18,922 nt of DNA. Source: Chlamydiota bacterium (lineage in GTDB: Bacteria > Chlamydiota > Chlamydiia > Chlamydiales > Rhabdochlamydiaceae). A model generated the notes under the pieces. The model worked only from the letters and a program-made list of their open reading frames with translations. It was not told where the DNA came from and did no database searches. Positions 14,097-18,922 of the stretch are shown in pieces. How positions within the stretch are numbered: position 1 is the stretch's first letter; the number at the start of each line of letters is the position of its first letter. The translations under genes and the position numbers were made by a program. Location: positions 1 through 18,922 of the forward strand of contig VGMB01000006.1 in the NCBI GenBank assembly GCA_016866585.1, given 5' to 3'.

Positions 14097-14957
14097 TCAG
14101 TTTTGATCGGCTGAAAGGGTTGGGGCATGGAGCTTGTCTTGTAGCTTGATAGTGTACTCTTTTTCGATAGGGGTTTTATCTAAATCTGTAAGGGGTATGT
14201 ATACAGAATTTAAAGTACATGAGGATATAAAGAATGGATGAATATGTTTTACGAAAGACTGCTCCCAGAAAGTCCAAAATTTTGCTTGCCAACCAGAGGT
14301 GTTTTGGTGGCTTATCGGAATAGATTGATGGGGAAGTTTGGCTTTATCGTAACAATCTAAATAGTCTGAACTTATACATTCTGCGTGCCATAGGTGAGGA
14401 AATCCTATCCACTCCATCCATAGAGGCATGGTAATAAGTTTGATCCGTATTGATGCGATATCTCCGGTTATATATCCATCAAATAACACGTTTTCTTGCA
14501 TATCGCTGAGAATCACTTTATGAAAAGTAAGCTCACTTGATGTCTCTTTGCTATTTAGATTTTTCCATTTTGAGAGTTCTTTTTTTATTTCTTTCGTCGT
14601 TTTTATTTTCATAACTTCCTTGGAATCATATATATGAGGAAGTTTTGCGCAAACGATAAACAATAGACTAAGTACTAAAAAGAAAGATCCAGCTATGCAC
14701 CGAATGCATGAGAACTTAAATCCATTTTTTCTTAGTAGGAAGATGTCGTATCCAAACAACAAAATTAGAATCATCAGCAGAATGAGGAAGTTCTTTATCT
14801 CAAAGTTTTTGATAGCAAAAGGGAAGAGAAGGAATGTAACTGTAGAAAAGATAATAATAGAAAAAAGAGAAAAAACACCAAGATTTCTATAGGACGCTAT
14901 GATGCACTGTCTGATAGCTATAAAAGCGCTGATTGTACTGAAAAAAAGGCTTAGCAT
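14097..14957 (-). CDS. Hypothetical membrane protein with four N-terminal helices
   Basis: 286-residue protein of no family I recognise. Four hydrophobic helices occupy about 1-20, 26-48, 54-75 and 87-106, each broken by short basic loops (RKNGFKFSCIR between the third and fourth). They are followed by a soluble C-terminal part (107-286) rich in Trp, His and Cys, for example MPLWMEWIGFPHLWHAEC (176-193) and GWQAKFWTFWEQSF. With the N-terminal helices in the inner membrane, the tail would lie in the cytoplasm or periplasm depending on orientation. It starts 11 bases after the stop of the SMR gene and is probably co-transcribed with it. AGGGA lies nine bases before its ATG. Confidence 0.7.
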   Translation of the reverse strand: MLSLFFSTISAFIAIRQCIIASYRNLGVFSLFSIIIFSTVTFLLFPFAIKNFEIKNFLILLMILILLFGYDIFLLRKNGFKFSCIRCIAGSFFLVLSLLFIVCAKLPHIYDSKEVMKIKTTKEIKKELSKWKNLNSKETSSELTFHKVILSDMQENVLFDGYITGDIASIRIKLITMPLWMEWIGFPHLWHAECISSDYLDCYDKAKLPHQSIPISHQNTSGWQAKFWTFWEQSFVKHIHPFFISSCTLNSVYIPLTDLDKTPIEKEYTIKLQDKLHAPTLSADQN

Positions 14958-14968
14958 CTCTAATATCC

Positions 14969-15295
14969 CTACTTAGCGTGGACAAGCTTTAGTCCAATAA
15001 TACCGATTATAATTAGCGTAATAGATAAAAGACGAATTATGTGGTATGAGTCTCCAAAGAAAAATATACCGCACACTACTGTTCCAGCAGCTCCAATACC
15101 AGCCCATACAGCATATGCTGTTCCGATGGATATTTCTTTCATCGATTGAGAAACGCAGAAGAAACTTAAGACGATGAAACTCACAGTAATAATACTGGGG
15201 ATGAGCTTAGAGAAACCCTGACTGAATTTTAGCGCTATCGTGAAGCAGATTTCAAAAAAGCCTGCAAGTAAAAGAAAGATCCATGCAACAGACAT
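14969..15295 (-). CDS. SMR-family exporter, SugE/Gdx (guanidinium) subtype
   Basis: Small multidrug resistance transporter with four helices over 108 residues. The key Glu in helix 1 is Glu15 in AWIFLLLAGFFEICF. The segment ALKFSQGFSKLIPS, then GTAYAVWAGIGAAGTVVCGI, matches the SugE/Gdx subtype, whose members export guanidinium, rather than the EmrE/QacE type. The last helix has LIIIGIIGLKLVHAK. The protein works as a dual-topology dimer; a single gene, as here, is usual for Gdx. I place the start at ATG 15295, giving family-normal length; the frame otherwise reaches a TTG at 15316. No guanidine riboswitch is visible upstream; the 102 bases to the previous gene hold only the short AT-rich inverted repeat at 15337-15364. 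Confidence 0.88.
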   Translation of the reverse strand: MSVAWIFLLLAGFFEICFTIALKFSQGFSKLIPSIITVSFIVLSFFCVSQSMKEISIGTAYAVWAGIGAAGTVVCGIFFFGDSYHIIRLLSITLIIIGIIGLKLVHAK

Positions 15296-15336
15296 CCTAA
15301 AAGTACCTTTAAGCAATGCAAAAAAAGTTGCCGTAT

Positions 15337-15364
15337 AATTTTCAAGCTACATGGATTGAAAATT
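15337..15364. repeat. Short AT-rich inverted repeat between the GT5 and SMR genes
   Basis: AATTTTCAA (15337-15345) pairs with TTGAAAATT (15356-15364), a perfect 9-bp stem with a 10-base loop. It lies 33 bases after the GT5 gene stop and about 42 bases before the SMR start. With A/T pairs dominating and no T tract it is a weak terminator at best; it might be an operator for the SMR gene. Confidence 0.3.
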
Positions 15365-15397
15365 TAAGGGAAATAGAATTTTTTAAAGAGCCTATGT

Positions 15398-18300
15398 TTA
15401 TAATATTTCCACTTTTTTTTCTAATTGAGCGTAGTCAAAATAGGAAACTTGATCTAACGCTGTTTTAGACTGAATTGCTGACTGATACACGGCTAAAAGC
15501 TTTTCTGCACCAGGAATCCTTTTGCTTCTATCCGGAGTCTCATTCCATCCCATCTGTAAAGCTGATTGCATGATTTTTTGTAATTGCTTCCCAAATTCTA
15601 TGGTTCTTTCAAAGGATGAAGTTGGATCAAGTGGTAGAGCTCTTTCTTTAACGTATTTCACAGCCATTTCAATAGGTGCTTGCATCGCTTGTGTCTGTTC
15701 TTCTGATAGCCATTCCCATTCTGGATTTTTATCAAATAACCATCCGTTATGCTCATCGGATCTCTCATTAAAAACTGTATCAACGAATCCACCAGTTTGT
15801 GTAGCAACAACCAACGTACCAAATAAGAAGCTTTCACCTTGAACAAGACCACAAGGTTCATATTCTGAGGGGAAGAAACCTATATCCGCTGCGGCTCTTA
15901 AGATAGGACCCATGCCAGGTATTGTAGCACCACCTTCAGTTGTATGGCCTTGTTGCCACTTGATCTTGCCACCCTCACCTTTTTGATCTTGTATAAGGAT
16001 AAGCCCTTCTTTATTGTATGTGTCACAAACAGCTTGTATTGCATCCATATGCGTTTTGCAGCTTTCTCCTCCAAGACCAATAGCTACCATTTGTGCATCT
16101 AATTTTTTGACCATTTCCATAGCAGCGGGTAACTTATCTATACCTTTTTGATAAGGATCAAGCCTGCCTATATTTAATAAAAGAGGTTTAGTAGGATTTA
16201 TGCTGCCTAGATTGTATTTTTTAAAATAAAGAGCTATTTGTATTTTACATAGCTGTTTTTTAAATATAATAACTAAAGGATGATCTTCTGGACCGTATCT
16301 TAAGTCGTATGAAATCGGCCGATTTTCTTGAGAGGCTGTATTGATCCGTTGAAACTGATCTTGTATCCATGACTTAACAGTTTCATCATCAGAGTCTTTA
16401 GTGATTCCATCAGTCGCAGCATCTGCCAACTTTTCATATTGAACTGAAGCTTCACGCTGATCGATTGTAGTTATATCAGACCAATTTGCTAAAACAGAAT
16501 CTTTTTTAGGATTCCATGTTACTGAATTGCCGTTAAGAATACTAAAAAATTTACCGCGGAATGCAGAGCTAATTACTGAGTTGTGTACACCACGTCCAAG
16601 GACTCCTGTTGACATGGCTTCTTTTGCAAATTGTTCAGATACAGTAGTACAGGCATCGGCATGTGCAAAAGCTAGGCTGAAAGAATTCACCAAGGTTTGT
16701 CCCATTGCTATAGCTTGCAATCCTACTTTTTTAAGCATTACAGGCTCAAAGCAAAATTGGTGGAGGTTATTATGTGTTGTAAAAACACATGCTGGGAGGT
16801 TCTCGCTGCTTTCTGTTTTTTTGATGATATAGGGAATTAAACCTGTCTGAGAATCGTGACAGTGGATAACGTTAATTATACGATCTCTAAAAAGCCTGAT
16901 GCTAAGTTCGGCTGCAAGTTTTTGAAACTGGAGGAATCTATGGGTCTCGTTGTTACGTTCATCACTAAAATATACCGACTTTCCTACTGGGATTTGGAAT
17001 CGATCATCAGAAATAAAAAGACAAAGAACATTGCCAATATAAGCTGTGTATACTTGTTGCCCACCTTTCAGTGTATATAATACTGAGTTACCTTGAAACT
17101 GAGAGCTTAGTTCTCTAGGTATAACACCATCAGAGTATTTTGGTAAAATTGCAATTACATTTGCATCACGAAGTGTAGGTGGCCTAGAATTTCCATTTAA
17201 GGACTCGGTCATCCCTTTAAGAGCCTCGGCAAGTCCACCAACAGCTGCTAAACCTTTGTATTCAACAGCAATCATAGCTACTTTAATTCCGTTTTTAAAG
17301 CTATTCACTCTTTGGCACATTTCAGCAAGTTTATATTGCGGATTTGTACAAATTTCCTCAGGGTTTATGGGGTTGTCTACAATGCAATTTTCAACTATTT
17401 CATTAAATTTTTCTTTAGTTCTTAAAATAAATTCTTTCAGCTCTTCTTCACTTCCAGTAAATGAACGAAGAATTTCCAGCAATGGAGGGAATTCTTTAGT
17501 CATTGCAGAAAGCTCGGAGAGGTCTCTCAGCAGAGCCTCTTTATTAGGACTCTCATAATGGCTATGAAAAATTTCGAATGCTCGCATGAAGATAGCTTTT
17601 TTTTCTAAAACGTCTATCAATTGCTCTACGATATTTTTACGAGCACTGTTTCTAATATTTATTAGGATATATGGATTGTCTTCTATAGCGTGTTTGCCAA
17701 AGATAAAGTCTTCAGTGGCATGTTGGTCTAGTCTCCATACAATTTCAGAAAGATGATTTTGGATATGGGGTGGTAGTATTTTGAAAGAACTATAGGCCTG
17801 CTCTTTACTATTGCTACGTATTAAAGCATTGTTCAACTGAGCTAATTGATAGATAATGAGTCTTGTGTTAAATACTTCCAAGCTTTCGTTATCTTCACGA
17901 CTTACGAAATGAATAGTTAAATCTTGATCGAAATCTAAAGAGTGATCTTCCATCGATTTTTCAATCGATTTTATAAGCGTGCATTTACTTTGCTGCGGTG
18001 GTGTGTGTAATAAGATAAATGGATTTTTTTTGATGTCAGATAAAGGATTAGAGCGATCTGATATTTTGTCTGGTATAATTTCCAAAGACATCGCAGTAAC
18101 AATAGCTTTTACATGGCGATTATTTGATATTGCTTTTATAGATTCACTTAAAGAATTCTTATCTGGAGTTTTTGCGAAAGTCATCAGAGTGTCAATCAAC
18201 ACAGTAACTGCTTTAATAGAATCGATCTTCTTTTCTACGATCTGTCCAATTTTCTTGACCAAAGGAGTTCCATCTGATGAGATGACACTTTTCATTATTC

Positions 18301-18895
18301 TTAGGGGATTTTCTCTAAGAAATGTGCTTAGATTTTCTAAAGTTAAAGATTCATCCTTTAAAGCGTGTTTAACGCTATCAAATATAAATTGTTTTAAAAC
18401 ATCATTTTCCAAAATCTCATTTTTATATGTTTCAATATTATAAAGACATCTAGCTTCTTCAGTAGGTTCAATATAAAGACCAAGGGATTTTTCATGCTCT
18501 ATTTTTTCTAAGTTCTCTAGTTCATCGATCAGTCCAGCAGCGCTCGTTTGAATCTTTTTTAATACAGATTCTATGAGTTTATAACTTTCCATTTTCTGAT
18601 TCAGTACAGCTGGAATGGTGAAAGCTGCAGGTGGTTCAATCATTTCAGACTGGCTGACTATTTGAGCTTCGCTTGCATTAACTGTATGGAATCCTGGTGC
18701 TGGTTGCGAAAGACCATCGGGTAAATATTTGAGCAAAGATTGTGTTTTCTTCTCACCTTCTCTTGACGTTGCATTTTGGGATTTTCTGCTAGAGTCTTCC
18801 CTTAAGGTTTCTGACGTAGAGTTTTGGGTGGTGTTTAATCCAGGAATATTTCCCCAATTACCCCAGCCCCAAGGGCGGTTGAACAGGTGAGTCAT
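15398..18895 (-). CDS. 1165-residue glycogen/starch-synthase-like (GT5) protein with long N-terminal extension
   Basis: Residues about 536-1120 are a GT-B glycosyltransferase of the GT5 glycogen synthase family: AVEYKGLAAVGGLAEALKGM (543-562), VIHCHDSQTGLIPYII (676-691), FTTHNNLHQF (705-714), NIGRLDPYQKGID (908-920) with nucleotide-sugar-binding Arg911 and Lys917, and FFPSEYEPCGLVQGES (1007-1022), then TGGFVDTV. In GlgA the first loop is KTGGL; here it is AVGGL, so the substrate-contacting Lys is lost. About 60-70 extra residues lie between NGN (788-790) and GRLD. Ordinary GlgA is about 480 residues. Residues 1-90 are polar and disordered (N/T/S/Q-rich); 90-530 are helical with no recognised domain. 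No signal peptide or Shine-Dalgarno is visible, but an in-frame TAA at 18920-18922 fixes the ATG. Probably an active but divergent glycosyltransferase, possibly secreted. Confidence 0.85.
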   Translation of the reverse strand: MTHLFNRPWGWGNWGNIPGLNTTQNSTSETLREDSSRKSQNATSREGEKKTQSLLKYLPDGLSQPAPGFHTVNASEAQIVSQSEMIEPPAAFTIPAVLNQKMESYKLIESVLKKIQTSAAGLIDELENLEKIEHEKSLGLYIEPTEEARCLYNIETYKNEILENDVLKQFIFDSVKHALKDESLTLENLSTFLRENPLRIMKSVISSDGTPLVKKIGQIVEKKIDSIKAVTVLIDTLMTFAKTPDKNSLSESIKAISNNRHVKAIVTAMSLEIIPDKISDRSNPLSDIKKNPFILLHTPPQQSKCTLIKSIEKSMEDHSLDFDQDLTIHFVSREDNESLEVFNTRLIIYQLAQLNNALIRSNSKEQAYSSFKILPPHIQNHLSEIVWRLDQHATEDFIFGKHAIEDNPYILINIRNSARKNIVEQLIDVLEKKAIFMRAFEIFHSHYESPNKEALLRDLSELSAMTKEFPPLLEILRSFTGSEEELKEFILRTKEKFNEIVENCIVDNPINPEEICTNPQYKLAEMCQRVNSFKNGIKVAMIAVEYKGLAAVGGLAEALKGMTESLNGNSRPPTLRDANVIAILPKYSDGVIPRELSSQFQGNSVLYTLKGGQQVYTAYIGNVLCLFISDDRFQIPVGKSVYFSDERNNETHRFLQFQKLAAELSIRLFRDRIINVIHCHDSQTGLIPYIIKKTESSENLPACVFTTHNNLHQFCFEPVMLKKVGLQAIAMGQTLVNSFSLAFAHADACTTVSEQFAKEAMSTGVLGRGVHNSVISSAFRGKFFSILNGNSVTWNPKKDSVLANWSDITTIDQREASVQYEKLADAATDGITKDSDDETVKSWIQDQFQRINTASQENRPISYDLRYGPEDHPLVIIFKKQLCKIQIALYFKKYNLGSINPTKPLLLNIGRLDPYQKGIDKLPAAMEMVKKLDAQMVAIGLGGESCKTHMDAIQAVCDTYNKEGLILIQDQKGEGGKIKWQQGHTTEGGATIPGMGPILRAAADIGFFPSEYEPCGLVQGESFLFGTLVVATQTGGFVDTVFNERSDEHNGWLFDKNPEWEWLSEEQTQAMQAPIEMAVKYVKERALPLDPTSSFERTIEFGKQLQKIMQSALQMGWNETPDRSKRIPGAEKLLAVYQSAIQSKTALDQVSYFDYAQLEKKVEIL

Positions 18896-18922
18896 AATAA
18901 TAACGCTATTTAATATGTTTTA

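Noticed and set aside
15296..15397. Guanidine riboswitch upstream of the SugE/Gdx-type gene
   Set aside because: Only about 100 bases are available and no known guanidine riboswitch core or paired ACGR loops are seen; just an AT-rich inverted repeat.
17979..18443. 154-residue plus-strand frame inside the GT5 protein gene
   Set aside because: It is antisense to a continuous 1165-residue frame; the Phe/Ser/Ile-rich translation has no recognisable motif.

Overview
The window is an AT-rich bacterial chromosomal segment that is densely coded on both strands and most likely comes from a member of the Chlamydiae, probably an environmental (amoeba- or arthropod-associated) lineage. Three things point that way. 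A 41-residue Lys/Arg repeat protein resembles chlamydial histone Hc2. An alpha/beta hydrolase resembles the chlamydial CHLPS/DUF818 family. Several putative host-interaction proteins sit among housekeeping genes. The assignment is inference from gene content; I saw no rRNA, tRNA, insertion sequence, CRISPR array or phage gene.

Layout. 1-950: a cyclophilin with a perfect rho-independent terminator, then the mini-histone gene with its own terminator. 1023-4401: an HI0933/BaiN-type flavoprotein facing a PAP2 phosphatase-nitroreductase pair, then proC. 4523-6590: two lineage-type proteins facing each other with a 4-bp gap. One has a C-terminal region that reads like an SH2 (phosphotyrosine-binding) domain; the other is an Inc-like multi-hydrophobic membrane protein. 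6690-8621: a secreted Fe/Mn superoxide dismutase followed 9 bp later by a cation diffusion facilitator, facing a TMEM14/UPF0136 protein. 8750-12765: a Bcr/CflA-type MFS transporter, a 399-bp gap, then a DUF2306-like membrane protein, a VTT/DedA-like protein and the tRNA threonylcarbamoylation enzyme Sua5/TsaC, the last two overlapping as TGATG. 12833-15295 on the minus strand: the DUF818-like hydrolase, an unrecognised membrane protein and a SugE/Gdx-type SMR exporter. 15398-18895 on the minus strand: a 1165-residue protein with a GT5 (glycogen/starch synthase) catalytic half behind a roughly 530-residue helical extension of unknown function.

How the genes relate. The SOD-CDF pair suggests linked oxidative-stress and metal handling. 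The SMR, MFS and CDF genes give three exporters in 8 kb. The SH2-like protein, Inc-like protein, DUF818-like hydrolase and giant GT5 protein are the best host-interaction candidates. The SH2-like gene is the most striking: it keeps both Arg positions used by SH2 domains to hold phosphotyrosine. Several reading frames extend to rare upstream TTG or GTG codons; I moved starts to ATG or GTG codons with better ribosome-binding sites, gene overlap or family length where these exist.
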